The notes: generated by a model from the letters alone, not told the origin. Positions 54,301 to 62,614 are shown, counted from the first letter of the stretch. The stretch is DNA of 64,000 nucleotides from Butyricicoccus sp. OM04-18BH (GCF_003481705.1 NZ_QULN01000006.1:1-64000); one strand, 5' to 3'. Program-made: numbers and translations.

Positions 54301-55232
54301 CTACCGGCGGCTCCGCCGTGACGCCCGCCAAGCCCGACGGCACCAAGGTCGAAACCACTACCAAGCCCGACGGCAGCTCCGTCACGGAGAGCACCGCCCC
54401 CAACGGCTCCACGGGCACGGTCAAGACCGACAAAGACGGCAAAACCGAGGCGGCGGCCAAGCTGAGCGACAAGGCCATCGAGGACGCAAAGAAGAACGGC
54501 GAGGCGGTCAAGGCTCCGGTCGAGGTCGAGGCCACCCGCAACAGCAGCACCGCCCCCACCGTGAGCATCGAGCTGCCCAAGGGGGCAGGGGAAACCAAGG
54601 TGGAGATTCCCGTTTCCAACGCAAATTCCGGCACGGTGGCGGTGCTCGTCCATCCCGATGGCACCGAGGAGGTCGTCAAGAACTCCCTGCCCACGGAGAA
54701 CGGCATCCAGCTGACCGTGAACGGCGGCGCGACGGTCAAAATCGTTGATAATTCTAAGGATTTTGCCGACACCCAAAACCATTGGGCGAAGGACGCCATC
54801 GGCTTTGTCAGCGCCCGCGGCCTCGTGAACGGCATGAACGAGACCACCTACGCGCCCGACAGCTCCACCACCCGCGCCCAGCTTTGGACGATTTTGGCAC
54901 GGCAGAATGACGCGGATTTGAGCGGCGGTAATACTTGGTATGAAAAGGCACAGAATTGGGCGAAAGCCAAGGGCATCTCCGACGGCACAGACCCCGACGC
55001 CGCCATCAACCGTGCCCAGATGGTCACGATGCTGTGGCGCGCCATGGGCCAGCCTGCGGCGGGAAGCGCGGCGAGCTTCACCGACGTCCCCACCGACAGC
55101 TACTACGCGCAGGCGGTGGCTTGGGCTGTGGAGCATGGCATCACCTCCGGTGTCGGCGGCGGTCGCTTTGACCCCGACGCCGCCTGCACAAGAGCGCAGA
55201 TCGCGGCGTTTTTGTATCGCTCCATGAAGTGA
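51330..55232 (+). CDS. SLH-anchored M64-type zinc metallopeptidase with DUF6273-like N-domain (copy 2)
   Basis: A 1300-residue secreted protein with AAGGAG before its ATG and a signal peptide MKYKKSGRVMTLLLSAVLTL. An extra N-terminal domain (about 30-310) resembles DUF6273: IRLGSYDGEPILWRCVSVDE ... NWSYWLRTPVTDCN ... GVRPAFYLD. The M64 domain follows with VILFCAEGYTKSQQ and the zinc motif HELGHGLFHLGDEY at residues 527-540. Next are MucBP-like repeats (TIQYELEDGTAMPNT; YTVRYDWGEAP), a Gly/Thr/Pro linker and three SLH domains. From the PDGTKVET tract to the end it is nearly the same as copy 1 at protein and DNA level. Probably co-transcribed with copy 1. Confidence 0.88.
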   Translation: MKYKKSGRVMTLLLSAVLTLCLLPLPVRAAGAETGVQLGDYIRLGSYDGEPILWRCVSVDENGPLMLSDKVLCDSMPYDAQTSENSTSGSHRRSGYRSKYGSNHWRDSDMRSWLNSDAKAGQVKWLCGNPPKDGYIMGGGAYDGKAGFLNGFTRDEAAAIKTVTQRSIVSHPEYTAGYIDASGADLPYNTDIDSVADGYEGAHYENITDKVFLLDVKQLCTVYENLGSYYIAQNRNGVNWSYWLRTPVTDCNHDMRYVSPQGSIGRDAPCKGYYGVRPAFYLDAAYYAVTSGSGTETDPYVGTAPNKPADSTPLSPAERDTGDGNWDVDTETYLQVEMSDYYTKDPEYANATIPVYVIQKPRSDTENMVILFCAEGYTKSQQADFIQDVQKLWQATLNTEPYRSMADRFNVYALCTASKEGFGGNTFFRANTDGISTNFGNWRNHIFERIIGTSFLEKIHDAHIPNTTKPQDEDYSQYNYVYEHINQFVVLANSGEYFGGSHDDIKSGIHYILAAAKNSYSKFILRHELGHGLFHLGDEYATSSTPVGEESYHASLNISHTAVPTLVKWKNMLGFRNTYSCPHTDNSYVYNSSAECLMRDSTKNEFCDVCTLQGTKRMSQLISDPPALYAAVPEVKLYTGDYKNPSENSDAYRQADSSGYWRYQQDRENRLLSGGYKNHFSPDMKGREIELRTIVQNLSDTEEQTVTLRLWVQHADGSRAITADGKEILAEQRFTVPVWSEKSKFWPKGALEYTGSDFDSGLANCSLVYRIPENAQLQSGDTIGFEVVDGAGNTLATDGTENQFYTDVTIQYELEDGTAMPNTAPSVLPVPTGASVNWQPPQTLNGHAFVKKEVNGSTVTFVYQETSEQPEVKTYTVRYDWGEAPSDRKLPTDRRAYRSVKQAMDAVDTTFTADSTSNAQNGGLTGTWAFSGWDGGTLEGTTVVFRGTWSFTPDGGSAGGGSTGGTTPPQPGGSTGGGSTGGTTPSQPGGSTGGSAVTPAKPDGTKVETTTKPDGSSVTESTAPNGSTGTVKTDKDGKTEAAAKLSDKAIEDAKKNGEAVKAPVEVEATRNSSTAPTVSIELPKGAGETKVEIPVSNANSGTVAVLVHPDGTEEVVKNSLPTENGIQLTVNGGATVKIVDNSKDFADTQNHWAKDAIGFVSARGLVNGMNETTYAPDSSTTRAQLWTILARQNDADLSGGNTWYEKAQNWAKAKGISDGTDPDAAINRAQMVTMLWRAMGQPAAGSAASFTDVPTDSYYAQAVAWAVEHGITSGVGGGRFDPDAACTRAQIAAFLYRSMK

Positions 55233-55238
55233 CGAAAA

Positions 55239-55277
55239 AAACAGCTCCGGTCCCTTTCACAGGGAACCGGGGCTGTT
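55239..55277 (+). terminator. Terminator of the tandem peptidase genes
   Basis: AACAGCTCCGGTCCC pairs with GGGAACCGGGGCTGTT and is followed by TTG; preceded by an A-run. Confidence 0.8.
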
Positions 55278-55378
55278 TTGCGTGAGCCGCTGCTATTCCA
55301 GAAAAAACGGGACATATTTTGTTCCGCTGTAGTCAATGGAAAGGGCTTCTTGACCGTCCAAAAATCGCACCGCTGTAA

Positions 55379-56521
55379 CAGAAGAAGAACATCCGCAAAC
55401 GAAAGGACAGCCGCTGGGAGGGAAGATACACTGTCGGTCACGATCCGGAAACCGGAAAGTCCATCATCAAAAATGTCCTCGGAAAAACGCAGGCGGAAGT
55501 AAAAGAAAAACTGAAAAAAGCCATCGAGGAGAACGTCGGCATCGACTACGGCAAAGCGAAAACCTACACCGTGGGAAGTTGGCTTGAGATCTGGATGGAA
55601 AACTACACGAAAATCAAGCTGCGCCCGTCCACGTTCAAGACCAGTCAGGGTTTCCTCAAGAACCACATCAAGCCGCAGATCGGCAGCGTCCCGCTGGCAG
55701 AGTTGACTTCTCTGGATTTACAGCGGTTCTACAAGCACCTATTGGATGGCGGGCGAGTAGACCGCATTGAGGCCAGGAAAAAGCCGAAAGGGTTAGCGCC
55801 AAAGACCGTGCGGAACATCCACCAGATGATCGGCTCGGCGTACAATCTCGCCATGGAGCAGAAGTTGGTAACCCGCAACCCGACGCAGGGCTGCGCCTTG
55901 CCAAAAGTCGAACACAAGGAGATGAAAACGCTGACTGCCGACCAACTCAGCGCCTTCTTCCAAGAAGCCAGGGACAGCGGCGTGTACGAGCTCTACTACC
56001 TTGATCTCGCCACCGGACTGCGGCGGGGCGAACTGCTGGGGCTGAAATGGACGGATGTAGATTTCGACCGCAGAGTGGTCAAGGTGCAGCGGGCTATATC
56101 CCGGCAAAACGGCAAGGTGGTCGAGGCCCCGCTGAAAACGAAAAACGCCTACCGCACACTGCCCCTGTCGGCAGACGCGATAAGCGTTCTGATGCATCAA
56201 AGGAGAAAAACGGGTAGCAGCGAATGGGTATTCCCATCGCCAAGCGGAGGCCCTATGTCACCAGACAGCGTGTTGCATATGCTCCAGCGGGTGCTGAAAC
56301 GGGCGGGGCTGCCACGGATACGATTCCACGACCTGCGCCACACCTGCGCAACTATGCTGTGCCGCCGGAAGATCTCTCTGCGAGATATTCAGCTTTGGCT
56401 CGGTCACTCAACCTATCAGACCACTGCGGACATTTATACGCATCTGGACTACCGCGACAAGATGAATACAGCCAATGCCGCAGCAGATATGGTTTTGAAT
56501 ATTATGCACAAGAACACATGA
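55379..56521 (+). pseudogene. Tyrosine integrase lacking its start (island integrase)
   Basis: The catalytic domain is intact: Arg in DLATGLRRGELLGLKW, RFHDLRHTCATML, WLGHSTYQTTADIYTHLDY with the Tyr nucleophile. The N-terminal arm-binding domain is readable in the same frame from 55379 (KKNIRKRKDSRWEGRYTVG) but is preceded at once by an in-frame TAA (55376-55378), and there is no ATG, GTG or TTG until GTG 55571, inside the domain. That GTG has no ribosome site. The gene is therefore probably inactive. It lies 185 bases from the 3' end of tRNA-Leu, the likely attachment site of the island. Confidence 0.8.
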
Positions 56522-56705
56522 GCATTCACAAAAAGGTCTGTTTACGCTTCCGCGCGAAGCACGTTTTGGTGCTGATTTGTTGGCAAATTTTTGGCAAATG
56601 CATATTTTTGCCAACACGCATGGGACAAAAATTTTCAGAGAAATTGCAGAAAACGATAAAAAAGCAAAAAGTTCCTGCACTCTCAAACGAAAGTGCAGGA
56701 ATCTT

Positions 56706-56792
56706 TGGTGCCGCCAGCCGGAATCGAACCGGCACGGGTTTAACTCCGGGGGATTTTAAGTCCCCTGCGTCTACCAGTTCCGCCATGGCGGC
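56706..56792 (-). tRNA. tRNA-Leu (anticodon TAA)
   Basis: Minus-strand sequence folds as a class II tRNA: acceptor GCCGCCA/TGGCGGC, D-arm with AACTGGTAGAC, anticodon stem GGGGA/TCCCC with loop holding TAA, a long variable arm, and the T-arm GCCGGTTCGATTCCGGC. CCA is encoded (56706-56708). The island integrase remnant ends close to its 3' side. Confidence 0.95.
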
Positions 56793-56800
56793 GTGTACTT

Positions 56801-56829
56801 ATTATAACAGAACGGGCACGGTCTGTCAA
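56801..56829 (-). promoter_or_regulatory. tRNA-Leu promoter, perfect consensus
   Basis: On the minus strand TTGACA (56829-56824) and TATAAT (56806-56801) with a 17-base spacer. The -35 lies in the loop of a GGGCACGGT/ACCGTGCCC hairpin (56814-56838), which may double as the terminator of the upstream symporter gene. Confidence 0.88.
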
Positions 56830-56912
56830 ACCGTGCCCGCTGCAAAAAACGATTTCACGCGGCGCCGCACGAACTCCGCAAAGTGCCGGAGCTTTTCCTA
56901 TGCGGTGCTGTC

Positions 56913-58190
56913 TCAGTTTTTATTGAATACAGATTTATCGAGCGCGCCGTCCTGATGTGCAACGATCGTGGTGCAGACCGCGTCGCCGGTAATGTTGACC
57001 GCAGTTCGCGCCATATCAAGAATACGGTCGATACCCATGATCAGGCCGATGCCGGCAACCGGCAGACCGACCGAATCGAATACCATCGCGAGCGTGATCA
57101 GGCCGACAGACGGAACGCCTGCGGTGCCGATGGATGCGAGAGTCGCCGTCGCGATAACGGTCAGATAATCCGCCGGGGTCAGCGTAATGCCGAACGCCTG
57201 CGCGACGAATACGACCGCAACGCCCTGCATGATGGACGTACCGTCCATATTGATGGTCGCGCCGAGCGGAATGGTAAAGGACGAAATACGGCGGTTAACG
57301 CCGATCTTTTCCTCCAGCGTGTCGATATTCATCGGGATCGTCGCATTGGAAGTAGCCGTCGAGAAGGCGAAGCCCATAACCGGAGCAAACTTCTTGAGGA
57401 AGCGCAGCGGATTGAGGCGCGTAAACAGCGCAAGCAGAATCTGGTATACGCCGCAGCACTGGATGAACAGCGCGAGCAGAACCGCGCCCATATACTTGAA
57501 CATCGGAACCATCGCGGAGAAGCCGAGACCAGCGAACGTCTTTGCGATCAGGCAGAATACGCCGATCGGCGCCAGACGCATGACCATCATGGTCATCTCC
57601 ATCATGATGTCGTTGCCCTGCTGGAAGAAGTTCGTGACGAGCTGGGTCTTATCCTGGAGCTTTGCGAGGATAATGCCGACGATGAGCGCGAACACGATGA
57701 CCTGAAGCATTTCGCCGTTCGCAAGCGCACCGATCGGGTTCTTCGGGATTATATTGAGGATGGTCTCCGCGAAGCTGACCGACTGGCCGCCCTCGATGCC
57801 GGTCTCGACCTGCTGCACCTGCGACATATCCAGACCGATGCCCGGCCTGATGAGCAGGCCAATGCCGAGAGCGACCGCGACTGCCATCATGGTCGTCAGG
57901 ATATAGAAGCCGATGATCTTGATGCCGACCTTGCCGAGGGTCTTGCTGTCGCCGATGGCGGTCGCGCCGCAGATCAGCGAGCAGAATACCAGCGGTACGA
58001 CAAGCATCTGCATCAGACGGATGAAGCCCTGACCGATGACATAGAACACACCGTTTATCAATACATTCTGCACAAATTCCACGTCAGACGCGGCGACATG
58101 CAGCACAATACCCAGAATGGCGCCCACAATCAGCGCAATAAAGATCTGCGTCGTCAGACCGATTTTCTTTTTCTCTTTCGCTCCGCTCAC
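56913..58190 (-). CDS. Dicarboxylate/amino acid:cation symporter (DAACS family)
   Basis: A 425-residue Na+- or H+-coupled transporter with about eight membrane helices and two re-entrant loops. Family marks include the serine-rich hairpin FAFSTATSNATIPMN, PLGATINMDGTSIMQGV and the helix-8 region ARTAVNITGDAVCTTIVA. Substrate is probably glutamate, aspartate or a C4-dicarboxylate. The GTG start at 58190 is favoured by GGGAGG upstream and overlaps the stop of the reductase gene by four bases (GTGA); a longer frame would run through that gene. Confidence 0.9.
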   Translation of the reverse strand: MSGAKEKKKIGLTTQIFIALIVGAILGIVLHVAASDVEFVQNVLINGVFYVIGQGFIRLMQMLVVPLVFCSLICGATAIGDSKTLGKVGIKIIGFYILTTMMAVAVALGIGLLIRPGIGLDMSQVQQVETGIEGGQSVSFAETILNIIPKNPIGALANGEMLQVIVFALIVGIILAKLQDKTQLVTNFFQQGNDIMMEMTMMVMRLAPIGVFCLIAKTFAGLGFSAMVPMFKYMGAVLLALFIQCCGVYQILLALFTRLNPLRFLKKFAPVMGFAFSTATSNATIPMNIDTLEEKIGVNRRISSFTIPLGATINMDGTSIMQGVAVVFVAQAFGITLTPADYLTVIATATLASIGTAGVPSVGLITLAMVFDSVGLPVAGIGLIMGIDRILDMARTAVNITGDAVCTTIVAHQDGALDKSVFNKN

Positions 58191-59044
58191 TTGTGCGCAC
58201 CTCCCTTTTTCGTGCTGAAATAGTCCGCAAGCGCGGTCTTCCAGTCCGGCATCTGATACAGACCGGTGATGCGCAGCATCATGTTGTCGAGCAGCGTAAA
58301 GCGCGGACGCAGCTCGGTGTTCTCCGCCGCGGAGATGACCGGGATATGATCCATGCCGTTCAGGCGCAGGATTTCGCGCGCCCACTCCGCGCGCGAGCAC
58401 GAGCCGTCGCAGGAGGCATGATACAGGCCGAACTCACGGGTGTGCATCAGACACTCGATAAAGCCTGCCAGCGCGTCCGCAGAAGTCGGAGAGGAGATCT
58501 CGTCCTCCGGCAGCACGACCTTGCCGTCCTTTTTCGCGTTGTCGAGCACGCGGTCGACGAAATCATACGAACCAACGCCGTACAGCCACGAGGAGCGCAC
58601 GATAACGTGCTTGTCGGTCAGCTCGCGAACGAGCTTCTCGCCGGCATACTTGCTCTTGCCGTACATGGTGGTCGGATGCGCGTCGTCGAACTCGCACAGC
58701 GCCGCGTCATCGTCGCCGCCGAATACGTCATCGGTCGAAATCTGGATGAGCTTCGCATCGATGCGGCGCGCCGCGACCGCAAGGTTTCTCGCACCGATGG
58801 CGTTGATCTTGTACGCTTCCTCAGGCTTTTCCTCGCAGGCGCGCACATCGGTCAGACCGGCGCAGTTGATGATAACGTCCGGGTGGTTGAGGTCGGCAAA
58901 GCGGCCGGCCTCGCGCGCGTCCTCGATCGGGACGTCGCGGTCGCTCGTGACGAGCTTATAGTCGGTGTTGCCGCTGAACCGGTGATAAAGCGCAGAACCG
59001 AGCCGTCCGCCCGCACCCGCGATCCATACTCGCGTGATACTCAT
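58187..59044 (-). CDS. RmlD-like (dTDP-4-dehydrorhamnose reductase family) NAD-dependent reductase
   Basis: A 285-residue short-chain dehydrogenase. The NAD-binding motif is IAGAGGRLGSAL near residue 9, with INCAGLTDVRACEE and QISTDDVFGG in the middle and the YxxxK pair in TTMYGKSKYAGEKLV near residue 140. RmlD reduces dTDP-4-keto-rhamnose; no rmlABC genes are adjacent, so another nucleotide-sugar or cofactor-bound substrate is possible. Start at 59044 (MSITRVWIAGAGG) has GAGAG upstream. Unusually it is translationally coupled to the symporter gene. Confidence 0.8.
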   Translation of the reverse strand: MSITRVWIAGAGGRLGSALYHRFSGNTDYKLVTSDRDVPIEDAREAGRFADLNHPDVIINCAGLTDVRACEEKPEEAYKINAIGARNLAVAARRIDAKLIQISTDDVFGGDDDAALCEFDDAHPTTMYGKSKYAGEKLVRELTDKHVIVRSSWLYGVGSYDFVDRVLDNAKKDGKVVLPEDEISSPTSADALAGFIECLMHTREFGLYHASCDGSCSRAEWAREILRLNGMDHIPVISAAENTELRPRFTLLDNMMLRITGLYQMPDWKTALADYFSTKKGGAHK

Positions 59045-59128
59045 AGTGCATCTCTCACTCTCATAGTTTTGTAATATCGCTGCTTTCCGCACGCCGTATG
59101 TTCGCATATATCAGCAATATTTTATTTG

Positions 59129-59157
59129 ATTATAGCACAATAAGAATGAAATTCCAA
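59129..59157 (-). promoter_or_regulatory. Promoter of the reductase-symporter operon
   Basis: On the minus strand TTGGAA (59157-59152), 17-base spacer, TATAAT (59134-59129). Confidence 0.75.
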
Positions 59158-59193
59158 CATCCACAATAAAAATACATCTGTCTTTATAGAAAA

Positions 59194-59256
59194 AAACCGG
59201 AGGCACAGGCCTCCGGTTTAAGACTGTCGGCGAAACGTCAGTTTCGCGACAGGCTC
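59194..59256 (-). repeat. Dispersed hairpin repeat (short copy C) with terminator
   Basis: Read on the minus strand right after the zinc-ribbon gene: CCTGTCGCGAAACTGACG, GTTTCGCCGACAGTCTTAA, then AAACCGGAGG/CCTCCGGTTT with a T-run. The first part matches the head of copies A and B, and the terminator holds the same relative place. Confidence 0.7.
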
Positions 59257-60588
59257 TTACATCATGTCGAGCAGCTTGTAGCAGCGCGCCTTGGTATAGC
59301 TCTGCTTGAAGCTGTACGACGCGAGCTGCTTCTGCGTGCTGTCCTCGGTCGCACTCGCGGCATTTTCCGCGCCGCTATCGCGCTCCGCGACCCACTTCTT
59401 GTAGTTTTCCTCTTCGGACGCATACTGGTCTGCGTTGAGCACGCCCGCCAGATAATCATACATTTCGCTCAGCAGCTCATCCCACTGCTCGAACGAGCTT
59501 GCCGTCATGGCCAGCTCATCCTCTGCGTTCGCCGCCGAGGAGATCTTGAGATCGTCGCTCTCCAGCTCGTCCATCTCGCTCGAGAACGCCTGCTTGCGCT
59601 CGGATTTCTTCTGCTCGTTCTCCTGCTGCTGCTGTGCGCTGTCTTTTGCGGACTGGAGCTTGTTCTTCATGTCCTCGACCTGCTTCCTCTGCTCGTCGGT
59701 CAGCGAGGAGTCCTGCTCGAGCGAATCGAGCTTGCCGGAGGCCGCATCCAGCTTGTCATCCTCCAGATAGCCCTGCGCCTCCTCCAGATCGGAAGCAAAA
59801 GCGCTGTCCGACTGTGCGCTCTGCGCCTTGCTGAGCAGATCCTCGATGGACTTGTACATGGTAGAGTCCTTATCGGTCACGCGGTCGCGCAGCTGCTTGA
59901 GCGCCGCGATGGCCTCGGTGTACTGCTCGCTGTCTACATAATCCTCCGCATTCTGATAGTCGCGGATGAGCTGCATCGCCGCATTGATCGCGGTCGGGTC
60001 CTTGGCCTCCTCCGCCGCCTTCTCGTAGTAGCCAAGCGCCTTGTCGAAGTCGCCGCGGTCCATATACTTCTCCGCAAGCGTCAGATTTTCGTCGTTTTTG
60101 TGATTGTTCATGAAGAACCACACGCCGCCGCCGATGAGCGCTGCGACGAGCAGCACGACGAGCGTCACGACCGCTGCGCGCCTGCCCCTGGACGGCTTGC
60201 GGTATACGCGATCATCCGGGTCGGGACGGCCGCCGTAATAGGTCGTGCGCGGTGCGTCCTGCGTCGGACGGGGGCGGGCTTCCGGGCGCTGCTGCGGCAC
60301 GCGGGACGCCGCCGCCGGCTGTTCGGATGTATCTGCGAGCGGATCGATGGCCATGGTCTCCTCGGCATCCTCGAGCGCCTGCCGGCTCTGTCTGCGCGCC
60401 GCATCGAACGCCGAAAGGTCGATGCCGCCGTCCGCCGGGGCGCCGCCTGCGTTCCGCAGCTCCTCGGGCAGCGTGGTGAACACCTCGGTCTCGTCGCTCA
60501 CGCCGGTCTGCTCAACGGGCGCGCCGCAGAACGGGCAGAACTTGCCCCCTGCATAGGGCAGCTCCCTGCCGCATTTCTTGCAAAGCAT
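59257..60588 (-). CDS. Zinc-ribbon, single-pass membrane protein with TPR-like and coiled-coil regions
   Basis: A 443-residue protein starting with a zinc ribbon (MLCKKCGRELPYAGGKFCPF, CxxC twice). A Pro/Arg-rich linker and one transmembrane helix (VVTLVVLLVAALIGGGVWFF) at about 155-175 follow. Next come a TPR-like stretch (AEKYMDRGDFDKALGYYEKA; YVDSEQYTEAIAALKQL) and a Gln/Glu-rich coiled coil. The C-terminal region around LLSEMYDYLAGVL...YKKWVAERD...KARCYKLLD loosely resembles lysozyme-inhibitor LprI-type domains. GGAGGAAAT precedes the ATG at 60588. Function unknown; a cell-envelope sensor or protein-protection role is a guess. Confidence 0.75.
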   Translation of the reverse strand: MLCKKCGRELPYAGGKFCPFCGAPVEQTGVSDETEVFTTLPEELRNAGGAPADGGIDLSAFDAARRQSRQALEDAEETMAIDPLADTSEQPAAASRVPQQRPEARPRPTQDAPRTTYYGGRPDPDDRVYRKPSRGRRAAVVTLVVLLVAALIGGGVWFFMNNHKNDENLTLAEKYMDRGDFDKALGYYEKAAEEAKDPTAINAAMQLIRDYQNAEDYVDSEQYTEAIAALKQLRDRVTDKDSTMYKSIEDLLSKAQSAQSDSAFASDLEEAQGYLEDDKLDAASGKLDSLEQDSSLTDEQRKQVEDMKNKLQSAKDSAQQQQENEQKKSERKQAFSSEMDELESDDLKISSAANAEDELAMTASSFEQWDELLSEMYDYLAGVLNADQYASEEENYKKWVAERDSGAENAASATEDSTQKQLASYSFKQSYTKARCYKLLDMM

Positions 60589-60715
60589 GGATATTTCCTC
60601 CTGTGAAGTAAAAATTCGTGTGTATATTCTAATCCAATGATATAGTATAGCACAGCGCGCGCCGGTTGTAAACCGGCAGGAGACTGCCGGAAACGCCATT
60701 TATGCGAACATCAGT

Positions 60716-60744
60716 TTGCTTTGTCCCGGGAAATGTGGTAGAAT
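60716..60744 (+). promoter_or_regulatory. recQ promoter
   Basis: TTGCTT (60716-60721), 17-base spacer ending TGTGG, TAGAAT (60739-60744). Confidence 0.75.
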
Positions 60745-60775
60745 AGGTTCATACTATGTATGAAGGAGCCTTTAC

Positions 60776-62614
60776 ATGCCGACCGCACAGGAAATTCTCA
60801 AACAGTACTTCGGCTACGACAGCTTCCGTCCGGGACAGGACGAGCTCGTGCAGGCCATTCTTTCCGGGCGCGACACGCTCGGCATCATGCCGACCGGCGC
60901 CGGCAAGTCCATCTGCTATCAGGTCCCGGCGCTCGCGCTGCCCGGACTGACGCTCGTCATCTCGCCGCTCATCTCGCTGATGAAGGATCAGGTCGGCGCG
61001 CTGAATGAGGCCGGCGTCCCGGCCGCCTGCATCAACAGCGCCCTGTCGTTCGAGGAGATGCGCGACGCGCTGTATTTCGCCGGACGCGGCCAGTACAAGC
61101 TGCTCTATGTCGCGCCCGAGCGGCTGACCGCGCCGTTCTTCCTCGATTTCGCACGCCGCGTGCCGATTTCCATGGTGACGGTGGACGAGGCGCACTGCAT
61201 CTCGCAGTGGGGACAGGATTTCCGCCCGAGCTATCTGAAGATCCTCGACTTTCTTGCCGCCCTGCCCCAGCGCCCGCTCGTTTCCGCCTTCACCGCGACC
61301 GCGACCGCCGAGGTCCGCGACGACATCATCCGTGCGCTCGGTCTCGAGGACCCGTTCGTCATCACGACCGGCTTCGACCGCCCCAATCTGTACTTCGCGG
61401 TCGAAAAACCGTCCTCCAAGCCCTCCGCCCTGCTTGCGCACCTGCTCCGGCGGCGCGACAAGAGCGGCATCGTCTACTGCTCGACGCGCAAGACGGTCGA
61501 GGAGGTGTGCGATATGCTGCTGAGCCGCGGTCTGCCCGCGACGCGCTACCACGCCGGTCTCGACCCCGAGGAGCGCCTCGCCAATCAGGACGACTTCCTG
61601 TACGACCGCAAGACCATCATGGTCGCGACCAACGCCTTCGGCATGGGCATCGACAAGTCCAATGTCTCGTTCGTCATTCACTATAATATGCCGAAGAACA
61701 TGGAAAGCTATTATCAGGAGGCCGGGCGCGCCGGACGCGACGGCGAAGCCGCGGACTGCATCCTGCTGTACAACGGGCAGGATGTGCGTACGGCGGAGTT
61801 CCTCATCGAGCACAGCCACGAGAGCGACGACGACTCCATCGACGAGAAAACGCGCCGTGCGCTCATCGAGCGCGATATGGAACGCTTAAAGCAGATGACC
61901 TTCTACGCCACCACGACCGACTGTCTGCGCCGGTATATCCTCAACTACTTCGGCGAAAAAGCGCCCGTCTGCTGCGGTCACTGCGGAAACTGCGACACGA
62001 ATTTCGAGGAAGTAGACGCGACGATGGACGCGCGCAAGATTCTGTCCTGCGTCTACCGTCTCGACGAGCGGCGGCTGCATTTCGGCAAAATCGTCGTCGC
62101 CGCCGTGCTCACAGGCAGCAAGAGCGAGCAGATCGGCCGTTTCAGTCTCCACACGCTCTCGACCTACGGCATCATGAGCGAGCAGACCGCCGTGCGCGTG
62201 CGGCAGCTCATCGACGTCCTGCTCGAGCGCGGCCTGCTGACCGCCGACCCCGAGCGCTACAACGCGCTTTTCCTCACGAAAACCGGCAACGCTCTCATGC
62301 GCGGCCGGGGTGAACTGCATATCCGCCTTCCGCGCGAGAAAAAGCCCGAGACCGTCCGCCGCACCGAGGAGCTGTCCGCCGATGTGGATGAAAAGCTGTT
62401 CGAAAAGCTGCGTGCACTGCGCACAAAGGTCGCACAGCGCGCCGGTGTGCCGCCGTATGTCGTGTTCTCGAACGCGACGCTCGCGGACATGGCCGCGCGG
62501 CAGCCGAAGAGCGAATACGAGCTGCTCGGCGTGCGCGGCGTAGGCGAGGCCAAGGCGCGCCGTTACGGCGCGGAATTCGTCGACTGCATCCGCGACTATC
62601 TGGAGGAAAACTGA
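60776..62614 (+). CDS. recQ: ATP-dependent DNA helicase RecQ
   Basis: A 612-residue 3'-5' helicase for recombination repair. Superfamily II motifs run in order: FRPGQDELVQAIL, the Walker A MPTGAGKSICYQ near residue 45, DEAHCISQWGQDFRP, FTATAT, GIVYCSTRKTVEEV and HYNMPKNMESYYQEAGRAGRDG. The RQC zinc-binding Cys set (CCGHCGNCD) and a C-terminal HRDC domain (LRALRTKVAQRAGVPPYVVF) complete it. Length is standard. The stop meets the converging tepA gene. Confidence 0.97.
   Translation: MPTAQEILKQYFGYDSFRPGQDELVQAILSGRDTLGIMPTGAGKSICYQVPALALPGLTLVISPLISLMKDQVGALNEAGVPAACINSALSFEEMRDALYFAGRGQYKLLYVAPERLTAPFFLDFARRVPISMVTVDEAHCISQWGQDFRPSYLKILDFLAALPQRPLVSAFTATATAEVRDDIIRALGLEDPFVITTGFDRPNLYFAVEKPSSKPSALLAHLLRRRDKSGIVYCSTRKTVEEVCDMLLSRGLPATRYHAGLDPEERLANQDDFLYDRKTIMVATNAFGMGIDKSNVSFVIHYNMPKNMESYYQEAGRAGRDGEAADCILLYNGQDVRTAEFLIEHSHESDDDSIDEKTRRALIERDMERLKQMTFYATTTDCLRRYILNYFGEKAPVCCGHCGNCDTNFEEVDATMDARKILSCVYRLDERRLHFGKIVVAAVLTGSKSEQIGRFSLHTLSTYGIMSEQTAVRVRQLIDVLLERGLLTADPERYNALFLTKTGNALMRGRGELHIRLPREKKPETVRRTEELSADVDEKLFEKLRALRTKVAQRAGVPPYVVFSNATLADMAARQPKSEYELLGVRGVGEAKARRYGAEFVDCIRDYLEEN

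Noticed and set aside
55571..56521. Active integrase from the GTG at 55571
   Set aside because: No ribosome site, and the start falls after most of the arm-binding domain, whose codons are readable upstream up to a stop.
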